A stretch of 33,791 bases of DNA, from positions 1 to 33,791 of the IMG/VR virus record IMGVR_UViG_3300020169_000058; one strand, given 5' to 3'. The first letter of the stretch is position 1; each line of letters begins with the position of its first letter. This DNA is from a virus. The notes beneath the pieces are model-generated. The model made no database searches and had not been told where the DNA came from. It saw nothing but the letters and a program-made list of their open reading frames with translations. The translations under genes and the position numbers were made by a program. Below, in pieces: positions 7,762 to 16,041 of this stretch.

Positions 7762-9264
7762 TTATTCTTCCTCTTCTGTTTCAATTTCACCAGATGCTAC
7801 TTCATCTGCTATTTGCTTCTTCATATCGTCCATTTGAGAGTCATCCATAAATAAAACACTCTTCATGACATATTCTTTAGAGAAGAACTCTCCAACATAC
7901 TGTTGCATCATATCAAGAGTTTGTAATCTCTCTCTTAAAAGTTCTGCTTCTTTTAGTTCTGTAAAGTGACTATCACGTACATACTCTACAGAAATATCTT
8001 CTTTCCAGTTTTCCCAATCTTCTTCTGTAATAATACCTTTAAGAATTAATTGCTTCTTAACAATATTATAGAATAGATTATCAAAACGAGCTCTTAGTCT
8101 ATCAATAAACTTCTGAAACTTAAGTTCATCTCTTGTAATCTCTGTTGATCTACCTAACGAGAACTGAGATTCTTGCTCAAGTCTATTGATAGGTACATTC
8201 AATGATCTATATAGACGTTTCTGAAAGTATATAATATCGTCAATTTGTCCAAGGTTCTCTCCACCTGGTAATGTAGATATCTCTGTACCTCTACCACCTT
8301 CACGTCTAGGAAGCCAGAAGTCTTCTAGCATAGACATATGCTTACGATCATCTCTGATAGCACCTGTGTTAGCATCATATACTAACTTATTACGGTACTT
8401 AGTCATGATGTTCTTCATATACTCTTCTGATTTACCTTTAGGAAGGTTACCTACATCAATATAGAATATACGACGCTCAGGAGCTCTAGCTAGTCTGTAA
8501 ATAACTAACGAGTCTTCCATCATACGTAATTGGTTAATTGGTTTTAGAGCTTTGTGAAGATGTGATACAACCTTCTTACGTGCTTCATCTAATAACCCAG
8601 ATGTAACATAAGAAACAGAATCAGGAGTAATCTTAATACCTTGATTGGTTGATCCAGCTTTCTCTTGATAGATGTAGAACTCATCTACACTCTCAATAAG
8701 AGTAGCACCTGTTTCAGGGTCTTTCTTCTTCTTAACTTGTTTAACCTTTTTAATCTTTGCAGCATCAATAGGTCTAATCTCTTGAATACCAGCTTTAAGA
8801 TTATTTTCGTCTAGTACTAAGTGATGGAACATACGTCCGTCAATATACCAACGCTTAAACAAATCATGTCCCATATCTCTAAAGTTAAGCATAGAGAGTA
8901 CATTAGTAAACTCTTCATCCATTGCTTTCTTTATTTGATCGCTAATACCTTCTACATTATCTAAATTTAATTTAACAGAAGCTTCTTCGAATGTAGAAGA
9001 GATAGCTTCGTTAGTAATATCTTCAACAGCAGCATCTACCTCAGGGTGATGAGATACAGAGCGATACTGTCTAATAAGTTGTTTTTCATCTTTAGACTTT
9101 TCACCGTCTAAATCTACGTAGGTGCCATAATGTGCACCTGCAGCCGTGACATAACCTGCACCATCTTCATCAACCGGAGGTACAATAGATTGTAACTTCT
9201 CCTGCTGTCGATTACGGGCCCGTTTAATCTCAAAGCCAAATAATTTAATACTGTCTTCAGCCAT
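7762..9264 (-). CDS. gp20: Portal vertex protein
   Basis: 500 residues (T4 gp20 has 524). It forms the dodecameric portal through which DNA is packaged and released and which nucleates head assembly. Family signatures: an N-terminal LFGFEIKRA, a PVDEDGAGYVTAAGAHYG segment, the conserved HPEVDAAVEDITNEAI region, YRLARAPERRIFYIDVGNLP (a diagnostic portal block), then SMLEDFWLPRREGGRGTEI and LGRSTEITRDELKFQKF. The C-terminus is acidic (ETEEEE). Start ATG with an AGGA ribosome site and a perfect late box 48 nt upstream. It follows the tail tube gene and precedes the gp67-like gene, as in T4. Confidence 0.97.
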   Translation of the reverse strand: MAEDSIKLFGFEIKRARNRQQEKLQSIVPPVDEDGAGYVTAAGAHYGTYVDLDGEKSKDEKQLIRQYRSVSHHPEVDAAVEDITNEAISSTFEEASVKLNLDNVEGISDQIKKAMDEEFTNVLSMLNFRDMGHDLFKRWYIDGRMFHHLVLDENNLKAGIQEIRPIDAAKIKKVKQVKKKKDPETGATLIESVDEFYIYQEKAGSTNQGIKITPDSVSYVTSGLLDEARKKVVSHLHKALKPINQLRMMEDSLVIYRLARAPERRIFYIDVGNLPKGKSEEYMKNIMTKYRNKLVYDANTGAIRDDRKHMSMLEDFWLPRREGGRGTEISTLPGGENLGQIDDIIYFQKRLYRSLNVPINRLEQESQFSLGRSTEITRDELKFQKFIDRLRARFDNLFYNIVKKQLILKGIITEEDWENWKEDISVEYVRDSHFTELKEAELLRERLQTLDMMQQYVGEFFSKEYVMKSVLFMDDSQMDDMKKQIADEVASGEIETEEEE

Positions 9265-9284
9265 GTTAATTCCTAATTAGAGTA

Positions 9285-9308
9285 AGAGGGACCATCTCTA
9301 GTCCCTCT
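9285..9308. terminator. Inverted repeat between gp19 and gp20 (possible weak terminator)
   Basis: A perfect 8-bp stem AGAGGGAC/GTCCCTCT with an 8-nt loop lies between the gp19 stop and the gp20 start, directly after the late box for gp20 in transcription order. There is no T-run on either strand, so it is not a classic terminator. It could attenuate read-through from the tail genes, protect an mRNA end, or lie in the 5' leader of the gp20 message. Confidence 0.5.
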
Positions 9309-9311
9309 ATC

Positions 9312-9319
9312 TATTTATA
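9312..9319 (-). promoter_or_regulatory. T4-type late promoter box for gp20
   Basis: Perfect TATAAATA on the minus strand, 48 nt before the gp20 ATG and just after the gp19 stop. The inverted repeat 9285-9308 would lie in the leader of the resulting transcript. Confidence 0.75.
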
Positions 9320-9325
9320 GTAGTC

Positions 9326-9853
9326 TTACGAAGTGGTATTTGATTCCCAGTACTGTACTTGGAACTCAACAGTGAATCGTTCAATCTCACTCTCTGAAGC
9401 ATAGCTCAGATCGATTGGTGATACAGCTGTTGGGAAACACCCTCGGAAGTTATATGTCTTAATTGTTGAGCCATCTTTATCTAATTGCTCTACAAGTAAG
9501 TCTGCTTCGTAATCAACAACGTTAGTTAAACCAGTATTAGCACTATGTGCATTCATACCATTCATCCAACGTTCCATTGAATCACGAATTACAAAATCCG
9601 TATCGTTTATGATTGTTGGAGTCCATGCTTCGAATGTACGGTCTCCAGACATTTTTAATTGTCTACCTCTGAATGGAACAATGATCGGACTGATCGTTGA
9701 ACCAGGTAGTTGTGCTGCCTCACAGAGGAAGGATGTTACTTCTACATCTCCACCTGCATATGCTGGGAAGTTAATCGTTGCTTTGAACAGATTTGGTCTA
9801 GCACCGCCACCTCTCAACTTGGCTTTAAAGTCATCTACTCCTAGAATAGCCAT
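9326..9853 (-). CDS. gp19: Tail tube protein
   Basis: 175 residues (T4 gp19 has 163). It stacks as hexameric rings into the inner tube of the contractile tail. Family marks: MAILGVDDFKAKL start, the RPNLFKATINFP strand, SFLCEAAQLPGSTI, VPFRGRQLKMSGDR and FEAWTPTIIND, and a closing strand RFTVEFQVQYWES. The ATG has an AGGAGA site 8 nt upstream and follows the sheath stop by 11 nt. Tube and sheath are in the canonical 18-19 order and share the late promoter in front of gp18. Confidence 0.96.
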   Translation of the reverse strand: MAILGVDDFKAKLRGGGARPNLFKATINFPAYAGGDVEVTSFLCEAAQLPGSTISPIIVPFRGRQLKMSGDRTFEAWTPTIINDTDFVIRDSMERWMNGMNAHSANTGLTNVVDYEADLLVEQLDKDGSTIKTYNFRGCFPTAVSPIDLSYASESEIERFTVEFQVQYWESNTTS

Positions 9854-9864
9854 CTATGTATCTC

Positions 9865-11586
9865 CTATACCGTGCCTGCGACTTCTTCGAAGTCAACACC
9901 AGTTCTAACAGCTACGAAGTTTAGTGTAACGTAGTTGATTGAACGTGCAGGCTTAACGAAGATATTCGCGATGAATTCATTACGGTCAATAACAGCTGCT
10001 CCATTGTTGGTTGCATCGCAAACAACTTTGAAGTCTGTAATACCGCGGCGACCTTGGATTTCTCTCAAGAATGGCTCTACAATGTTTACGAACTCTGCGC
10101 GAGTAAACTCGTCGTTGAATTCAAACATTACATTTCTAGCCGCTGCTGCAATTGCTCTCTCCATGACTAAGAACAATCTACGAACATTTACTCTGTCAAA
10201 TGCAGAAGGTCTGTTCAAGAATGTTTTGTCACCGAATAGAAGAATACCTTGGCCAGGAATGTTTGCTACTGGATTAATACCTGCTTTGTATAGTGTATCT
10301 CTTTCTGCCTTTGTAGGAGAATAAGATAAAGCTGTTACACCGAAGTACTGTCCGCGTCTCTGACCTGCTGGTGAGAACCATGGCGCAGCATTTGCGTCTG
10401 TAGCTGCCATAACACCGGCTGTTGTAGAAGCAGCAGGAATAAAGACATATTGATCGTTAAATTTGTCGTATACTTTTAAGTAGTTGTTATCTACAACAAC
10501 GTATGATGAACTATTAAATCCAGCTGCTGTTGTTACAGAAGATGTTACAGGAGTTGCATTGTTAACTACTGCTGCTCTGTCTGGTGATGTTACTACGATA
10601 CAATCTTTTCTTGTTGTTCCAGCAATACCTGCTAGATCGTTAACAACTGTTGCTTGATCAGATGCGTTAGCCATACCTGGTGCAATCAAGAAGTCAACTT
10701 GGATTGTATCTGTATCTTGATAAAGATCAAATCCTGTTGCTACTTCAGCTGTTGTTAGTGCTGCAGAATCTACACCACCTGTTAATGATTTAGAAATCGC
10801 TGCGCTTGGGTTACCAAATGAAGTGCCAACCGCTGCAGTACCTGCATTTGACATTGTAGATAGATCACCATCCCAATGTGCTAACCATACATACTCTGAT
10901 GTGCTATTAACCACATCTGCTGCATAGTTGTTTGTACCGTCTGCTGCTTTAGCATCTGAAGCCATAGATACGAATGCGAATCTTTCTAGCACAGAACCAA
11001 CTGTACCTGAAATATCTCCGTCTTCGTCTACCACTACGATGTGACACTCATCAGCTGCACCGCCTCTTGCAGATGCATATGCTGATGTTCCTGGAGCTGC
11101 GTCAAACTCTCCTTTATAAGCCCAAGATGCAAAGCCTGCTGCTGTACAAATTTCTGCTTTAAGTGAGTTGCCTAATGCTCCAGCCCATTTACCGATCCAT
11201 GCTCCAACGTTTGTATCGCCTGAGTCTGCACCGAATGCGCTTTTAACTTCATCCCAATGATCTCTGTTGTTAACGTTAGTTACAACTGTTGAGGATGATG
11301 TTGCGTTTTTTGCTGCTGATGTTAGTTCGCGTACGACGAACATAGCAGAAGAATATCTTAAGAATTGTGCTGCTGACAAAAAGTCTACAGCGCCTGTTGT
11401 TGTTGGGGATCCAAACTTTTCGGCAAGCGTAGCTTCTGTATCAACCAGTGTAGCTTTCTTGGCGGGACCCCATCGAAAATTCCCTACGAAGGCACCAGTA
11501 GTAGATTGGACGTTTGGGACAAAACCCGAAAGGTCTACTTCTTTTACTGTTATCGCAGGAGATTCAGAGGGACTAAATGCTGCCAT
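9865..11586 (-). CDS. gp18: Contractile tail sheath protein
   Basis: 573 residues (T4 gp18 has 659). It forms the contractile outer sheath of the tail. The family is recognised from the N-terminus (FSPSESPAITVKEVDLSG), the GAFVGNFRWGPAKKATLV segment, the C-terminal domain with PVANIPGQGILLFGDKTFL, and the RRLFLVMERAIAAAARNVMFEFN block that belongs to the sheath inter-subunit mesh. The middle ~200 residues (Ala/Thr/Ser-rich) correspond to the variable surface-exposed insertion. The start ATG has AAGGAAAAGAG upstream, and a perfect late box lies 59 nt before it. Antisense open frames over this gene are shadows of its Ala-rich codons. Confidence 0.96.
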   Translation of the reverse strand: MAAFSPSESPAITVKEVDLSGFVPNVQSTTGAFVGNFRWGPAKKATLVDTEATLAEKFGSPTTTGAVDFLSAAQFLRYSSAMFVVRELTSAAKNATSSSTVVTNVNNRDHWDEVKSAFGADSGDTNVGAWIGKWAGALGNSLKAEICTAAGFASWAYKGEFDAAPGTSAYASARGGAADECHIVVVDEDGDISGTVGSVLERFAFVSMASDAKAADGTNNYAADVVNSTSEYVWLAHWDGDLSTMSNAGTAAVGTSFGNPSAAISKSLTGGVDSAALTTAEVATGFDLYQDTDTIQVDFLIAPGMANASDQATVVNDLAGIAGTTRKDCIVVTSPDRAAVVNNATPVTSSVTTAAGFNSSSYVVVDNNYLKVYDKFNDQYVFIPAASTTAGVMAATDANAAPWFSPAGQRRGQYFGVTALSYSPTKAERDTLYKAGINPVANIPGQGILLFGDKTFLNRPSAFDRVNVRRLFLVMERAIAAAARNVMFEFNDEFTRAEFVNIVEPFLREIQGRRGITDFKVVCDATNNGAAVIDRNEFIANIFVKPARSINYVTLNFVAVRTGVDFEEVAGTV

Positions 11587-11644
11587 TTCTCTTTTCCTTT
11601 TGAGTTAATGATAAGATGTCATGATAAGGATGTTCAATTACCGT

Positions 11645-11652
11645 TATTTATA
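11645..11652 (-). promoter_or_regulatory. T4-type late promoter box for gp18-gp19
   Basis: Perfect TATAAATA on the minus strand in the 78-nt gap between the terminase and the sheath gene, 59 nt before the gp18 ATG. This is the largest gap inside the virion module and contains no other structure that I can see. Confidence 0.75.
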
Positions 11653-11664
11653 ATCTTTTTATTC

Positions 11665-13263
11665 TCAGTAATATTCCTCTACCCATGGCTTACCTCTACC
11701 GATATTCCATGGATCATCTGGTTCTGGTTCAGGAGTATCAGCTAAACCATCATCATGGTAGCCCCAATCCAGTATATCATTCTCTATCTCGTTCATTCTT
11801 TGTTTAAACATCATTTCTTTCATAGATATGTCTGTCATATCCATAAACCTATCACCAAGAGTAAAGTATCCAAACATTACTAGATTCATCATTAGATCAT
11901 CATGATTACCATCAGATGCTTCATATGACTGACCTTTAGCAACAAATGTAGACATCTCAATGATAGTATCTTGATCGTGTATAGTAAGTTTTCTACTTTC
12001 TACTATATCTTTAATTGTAGAACAACCAAGACGTTTTACTTTCTTATTCATCATAACACCTAAACCATTTGCTTTCAAAGCAGACTCTAGATGTAAATTC
12101 TCATACTCTAATTCATGATACAATCCATTACATACAATTGTACCTTGATCATTATTCTCTACTACAACATAAGCTTCGTTATAATTAAAACAGTACTTAT
12201 ATATGATATTAGGAAACAGTAAAGGTGATATACGATTGTTCTTATATACACATACCTGCTCAAATGGAGATACAGAAACGTCTATAATATTAAATGTACT
12301 ATAATCACCACCAACACCCTTTGCAACATCAACAGTACAGATATAGTTATGATCTTTCTCAGGTTCTTTATATACTAAGAGGTTTCCACCCTCTAATACT
12401 TTAATAGGATCCTTAGCCCTAAGCTCCATAAGGATAGAGCCGTCTATGAGTGTATCTCCAGTGCCAAAGAAGGTATTACCAAACTCTTGATCGAATTGCA
12501 AGAGAGAGGTGTTAGATATAGTCTGTTGTTTCCATTCTTCATCACGTCCTGGAACATCCCACCAATCAACTCTAAAAGGTATATAATCATTTGTACCTTG
12601 TACAGCACCTTCCCAAAGCTTATGAAACATATTGCCAACACCGTTAGCAGTAGATGTAATAATAACCTTAGTGTTAGTACCAGATGAAATAACAGGATAT
12701 GTTGATGTATAGAATGTAGCTGCATCATCAACGAACGCAAACTCGTCTAAGTATAGAAGGTTAACAGACATACCACGAATAGATGATCCTGAAGTAGCTG
12801 CAGCAACGATACGAGAGTTATTACTAAACTCTATTGATTTCTTATTGAGTGATTTACATCCTGGTTGTAGATAGAACGGTAGGTTCTCTAACATAAGAAT
12901 AACTCTACCAAGCATCTCCATAGATGTTGAGCCTTTGTTAGCTAAGATAGCAACAACCTTCTCAGGATGAAATACAGCAAACCAAAGTATATAAGCAACT
13001 GATGATATAGACTTACCAGATTGTCTACAAGCTAGAACAATAGAGAAACGTTCATTAGTAAAGTGTTCAAACATCTTACTCTGATAGTCATAGAGCTCAA
13101 AGTTAACCAACCCTTTGTCAAGGTGAATAATTTTACAGAATTTTGATGCAAAGTAAGAAGGATCTTTCATACACTTCTTGTATTCTTCTACTTCGAATAC
13201 ATTGAATTGTGTAGTTACTCCGTCACGTTTTACATTAGGATTACCTAAATATGTATCATTCAT
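11665..13263 (-). CDS. gp17: Terminase large subunit (packaging ATPase and nuclease)
   Basis: 532 residues (T4 gp17 has 610). It is the motor that packages DNA into the head and cuts the concatemer. ATPase domain: adenine-binding YDYQ at 58-61, Walker A ACRQSGKS with Lys84, Walker B LLYLDEFAFV with the catalytic Glu, and a motif III region IITSTANG. Nuclease domain: CTVDVAKGVGGDYSTF with the first catalytic Asp, VVVENNDQG with the second acidic residue, and DGNHDDLMMNL with the third. The start overlaps the end of gp16 by 8 nt. The C-terminus (WNIGRGKPWVEEYY) is complete. Confidence 0.97.
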   Translation of the reverse strand: MNDTYLGNPNVKRDGVTTQFNVFEVEEYKKCMKDPSYFASKFCKIIHLDKGLVNFELYDYQSKMFEHFTNERFSIVLACRQSGKSISSVAYILWFAVFHPEKVVAILANKGSTSMEMLGRVILMLENLPFYLQPGCKSLNKKSIEFSNNSRIVAAATSGSSIRGMSVNLLYLDEFAFVDDAATFYTSTYPVISSGTNTKVIITSTANGVGNMFHKLWEGAVQGTNDYIPFRVDWWDVPGRDEEWKQQTISNTSLLQFDQEFGNTFFGTGDTLIDGSILMELRAKDPIKVLEGGNLLVYKEPEKDHNYICTVDVAKGVGGDYSTFNIIDVSVSPFEQVCVYKNNRISPLLFPNIIYKYCFNYNEAYVVVENNDQGTIVCNGLYHELEYENLHLESALKANGLGVMMNKKVKRLGCSTIKDIVESRKLTIHDQDTIIEMSTFVAKGQSYEASDGNHDDLMMNLVMFGYFTLGDRFMDMTDISMKEMMFKQRMNEIENDILDWGYHDDGLADTPEPEPDDPWNIGRGKPWVEEYY

Positions 13264-13591
13264 CTTCGTGTTCTATTGCTTCCACATCTTTCATCAACAT
13301 ACGTTGCAGATCAGTAGTTGATCCGACAAAAACATTATTATTAGTTGTTGGAAGAGCAGGAACTTCTTTCTTTTCCATATCATGTTTCTTCTTATGAATA
13401 TCAATAAGAGAATCACCAGCGTCTGATACATTTTTTAACATACCAGAAAGAACTTCATAAGCTCTAGGATGCTCTGTAGCACGAGCAACCTGAATCATAT
13501 CTTCTAAGGCTTCTTCACCTTTTATGAGAAGTCCATGCTTAATTCTTCGTACTAGTTCAAAATCATTTTCTTTATTATCATTCGTGCTCAT
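13256..13591 (-). CDS. gp16: Terminase small subunit
   Basis: 111 residues from the ATG at 13591, with GGAAG upstream inside gp15; the frame is open further but those codons lie well within gp15. The T4 protein has 164 residues, so this is a short version. It recognises DNA and regulates gp17. The family is seen from the central helices (FELVRRIKHGLLIKGEEAL, ARATEHPRAYEVLSGMLKN), the KKKHDMEKKE linker and the VFVGSTTDLQRML C-terminal motif that contacts gp17. It overlaps gp15 by 14 nt and gp17 by 8 nt, giving a tightly coupled gp15-16-17 cluster. Confidence 0.92.
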   Translation of the reverse strand: MSTNDNKENDFELVRRIKHGLLIKGEEALEDMIQVARATEHPRAYEVLSGMLKNVSDAGDSLIDIHKKKHDMEKKEVPALPTTNNNVFVGSTTDLQRMLMKDVEAIEHEDE

Positions 13592-14348
13592 AATTGTAAA
13601 CTTCCGAGAATCCATAATCACTGTCTGCACTAACACCAGGAGGTGTAGGAGTTATTGTAATAGTTAAGTAGTCACTATCAGCTAAACCATCATTCTCTAA
13701 ATCAATCTTAGGTATAGCTTTTGTAATAACATTCTTATCAGCAATAGGTCCGTAGAAGTTTGCTTTCATTTCGAATGTAAGAGTATATATAATAGTTCTT
13801 CTGGTTGCAACATCACCTTCAAAGTCATCAGCAAAGTCAACTGACTGAAGAGTGATAGGTACATCTTCCTTTAAATTTGGATAAGCAGCTAGAGGAGACA
13901 TTGTAAGGTTATACTGAGGAGCAAAGTAAGGCATAATTTGCTCTACTATCTGTAGCGCATCGTCTTGAGTCTTAGCATATACGTTTAACTGAAACGTAAT
14001 ATTGTATGGTACGTATGTATTAATTTTAGCTCTTTGATCAGCTGTAGCCCCAGTCTGCATAAAGTTAGATGTCTTTTGCAATTGTCTTGTTGGATCATAT
14101 GTATAAGATACAATCTCAAAAGACATTCTAGGAAGCTTAAGAGCTACTCGTTGTCCTGAGATTAAATCAGACTGCTCTCTAATACGGTCAATAAATTTAT
14201 TTTTAGGAGCATATGATAGAGGTACTTTTACAGTACTAATTACTGATCCTGCTGAGTTCTTTCTTAGTACATAGATATCATTAAACACCCTACCAAAGAT
14301 GGCTACTGATCGTCTAATACGTTCGTGATAGAAATAATTACCAAACAT
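13578..14348 (-). CDS. gp15: Tail sheath stabiliser / tail completion protein
   Basis: 256 residues (T4 gp15 has 272). A hexameric ring that caps the tail tube and sheath and joins the tail to the neck. Recognised from the N-terminus (FGNYFYHERIRRSVAIFGRVFNDI), the RMSFEIVSYTYDPTRQLQK block and the PYNITFQLNVYAKTQDDALQIVEQI stretch, shown here in part, which is the family's most conserved part. It begins on the gp14 stop codon (TAATG overlap) and its last codons contain the gp16 start. Confidence 0.93.
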   Translation of the reverse strand: MFGNYFYHERIRRSVAIFGRVFNDIYVLRKNSAGSVISTVKVPLSYAPKNKFIDRIREQSDLISGQRVALKLPRMSFEIVSYTYDPTRQLQKTSNFMQTGATADQRAKINTYVPYNITFQLNVYAKTQDDALQIVEQIMPYFAPQYNLTMSPLAAYPNLKEDVPITLQSVDFADDFEGDVATRRTIIYTLTFEMKANFYGPIADKNVITKAIPKIDLENDGLADSDYLTITITPTPPGVSADSDYGFSEVYNYEHE

Positions 14349-15247
14349 TAACTAGGCTCTCCAAATGGGTTCGATTCACTAAAGTCTAAGAAGTCAGTTA
14401 ATGTATCAAAGTATTCGTTTTGTTCGTTAGCAGCTATTTGATTATCTTCTGTTACTGCTGTAACTAATGCAATAGAGAATACGCTATTAACTCCAGGATC
14501 ATGATCCTTTGTACCAACTATCTGCAGACCTGTAGTAAAGTTATGGAACTTACCGTCATTCGCACCTGCATGTATAACTCCTAATGTATTAGTATCAGGG
14601 TTATAAGATGCGACTTCACCAGACATTATAGTACCATCTGCTAGAGTTTGATTAACTGTTTCTCCGACTTCAAATCCACGTGAGTCACTATCAAGTACAA
14701 GGTTAAACTTATATGCATAGTCTTGTTCAATATCATCTATAGCATCTACACCTGTATCTAGATCCTCATCGTTGTATTCGAAGAGCTCACAGCGCAACTT
14801 GTATGTTGGAAGATTAGCTAACTGATAGAAAGGCTGTTCATGCTCTACATGAGTGATCTGAAATAGTTTAGATGAGAATGGAATATAGAGCAAATCACCT
14901 TCAGCAGGTCTTGCAATAGTTATCTCATTATCATGTCTATGAGTTGTTTGCATCCATCTGCGTTTTGATACAACAAACGTTGCTTGGTCTCGTATCTCTA
15001 CTCCAAACTTTGTAAATAGATCTCCCTCACCGTCAAACCCATCTACATTCTCAATCCACATCTCAATCTTATAGGATGAGTTAAATCTAGAAGGAACATC
15101 ATCACCTAAAACTCTATCTTCATTAACAATATCTCTAGGCAGATAATAAATATCTTGCCCATACATCTTTAAGGACTCTATTACGATATCTTCGTATAGA
15201 CTCTGCTCTGATCTTACTGCTTGACTGAAATATGGATTAGTTGCCAT
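14348..15247 (-). CDS. gp14: Neck protein
   Basis: 299 residues (T4 gp14 has 256). It works with gp13 to seal the filled head and create the tail-docking site. Family marks: NPYFSQAVRSEQSLYEDIVIE at the N-terminus, GQDIYYLPRDIVNEDRVLGD, the KIEMWIENVDGFDGEGDLFTKFG block (given in part) and RPAEGDLLYIPFSSKLFQI. An extra ~50 residues near 190-250 (NQTLADGTIMSGEVASYNP) look like an added small beta domain that the T4 protein lacks. The gene starts 3 nt after gp13 and shares its final base with the gp15 start. Confidence 0.94.
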   Translation of the reverse strand: MATNPYFSQAVRSEQSLYEDIVIESLKMYGQDIYYLPRDIVNEDRVLGDDVPSRFNSSYKIEMWIENVDGFDGEGDLFTKFGVEIRDQATFVVSKRRWMQTTHRHDNEITIARPAEGDLLYIPFSSKLFQITHVEHEQPFYQLANLPTYKLRCELFEYNDEDLDTGVDAIDDIEQDYAYKFNLVLDSDSRGFEVGETVNQTLADGTIMSGEVASYNPDTNTLGVIHAGANDGKFHNFTTGLQIVGTKDHDPGVNSVFSIALVTAVTEDNQIAANEQNEYFDTLTDFLDFSESNPFGEPS

Positions 15248-15250
15248 TGT

Positions 15251-16003
15251 TTATCCTACAAAGAAATCTGCGGGCATCTCGTGTTCTAGTCTGATTGATT
15301 CTCTCAGACGATCAATATCACCTTGAGCATCATCATATAATTGCCGACCGTTTATCATAACTCCTCCAGGTAATTGCATACCTTCAAACTTCATAAGGTT
15401 TTGACCCCATTGCATTTTTATAAGAGCTGTAGTATATTCTTTTAACCACATATCGTTATATACTTTAGTATGAGTATCAGCATCAATAACTTCATAGATT
15501 TCAATGATAATATAATCACCTTGTTTGATATCTTTGTTAGCGAACTCACCGTGAATATAAAGTCTATTCTGTTTACGTATAAAGTTAACCTGAGGGTTAC
15601 CATTCATTCTCATATCAAGTAATGATAGGTACTGCTGCATTTGCTCATAGTATGCAAGGTCACCAATATAACTATGCATATTAGCAATATCGTTTAGATG
15701 TAACTGATACTTAACATCAAAGAAGTTTCTTGTCATAGTACCACCATCAACAGAGAACATTCTAGCGACAAACTGAACACTGTCACTCAGAGTAATATAC
15801 TCATTAGTAACATCGTCTGCTGTAACTTGATGCTTAAGAAATGTTCTCATAGTAGCATCTGAGTGAAACTCTTGATAGTATTGTATTGCTTCGTCTACCC
15901 GATCTTCTTGCTGATCAGGATCAACGTTAATCTCAATAACAGGGTCACCTAATCTACGTAAACAGTAATCTATTAGAGTAGCTCTTGAATTTGGAATAGC
16001 CAT
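15251..16003 (-). CDS. gp13: Neck protein
   Basis: 250 residues (T4 gp13 has 309). It is the head-completion/neck partner of gp14. Recognised from IPNSRATLIDYCLRRLGDPVIEINV at the N-terminus (quoted in part), DRVDEAIQYYQEFHSDAT, the WLKEYTTALIKMQWGQNLMKFEGMQLPGG region and the C-terminal EHEMPADFFVG. A perfect late promoter box is 31 nt before the ATG; the Shine-Dalgarno (GGATG) is weak. It opens the minus-strand virion module that runs without a break down to gp23. Confidence 0.94.
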   Translation of the reverse strand: MAIPNSRATLIDYCLRRLGDPVIEINVDPDQQEDRVDEAIQYYQEFHSDATMRTFLKHQVTADDVTNEYITLSDSVQFVARMFSVDGGTMTRNFFDVKYQLHLNDIANMHSYIGDLAYYEQMQQYLSLLDMRMNGNPQVNFIRKQNRLYIHGEFANKDIKQGDYIIIEIYEVIDADTHTKVYNDMWLKEYTTALIKMQWGQNLMKFEGMQLPGGVMINGRQLYDDAQGDIDRLRESIRLEHEMPADFFVG

Positions 16004-16033
16004 AAATTATCATCCATATGTAATAGTTACGTC

Positions 16034-16041
16034 TATTTATA
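16034..16041 (-). promoter_or_regulatory. T4-type late promoter box for gp13 and following genes
   Basis: Perfect TATAAATA on the minus strand, ending right at the stop codon of the glycosyltransferase-hydroxylase gene and 31 nt before the gp13 ATG. It is the rightmost intergenic late box in the window. Confidence 0.75.

Noticed and set aside
9935-11162. Open frames on the plus strand over the tail sheath gene
   Set aside because: They are antisense shadows of Ala/Thr/Ser-rich gp18 codons, lack ribosome sites and have no sensible composition.
12444-12740. Second minus-strand frame inside the terminase gene
   Set aside because: A Leu/His-rich out-of-frame reading of gp17 with no start signal.
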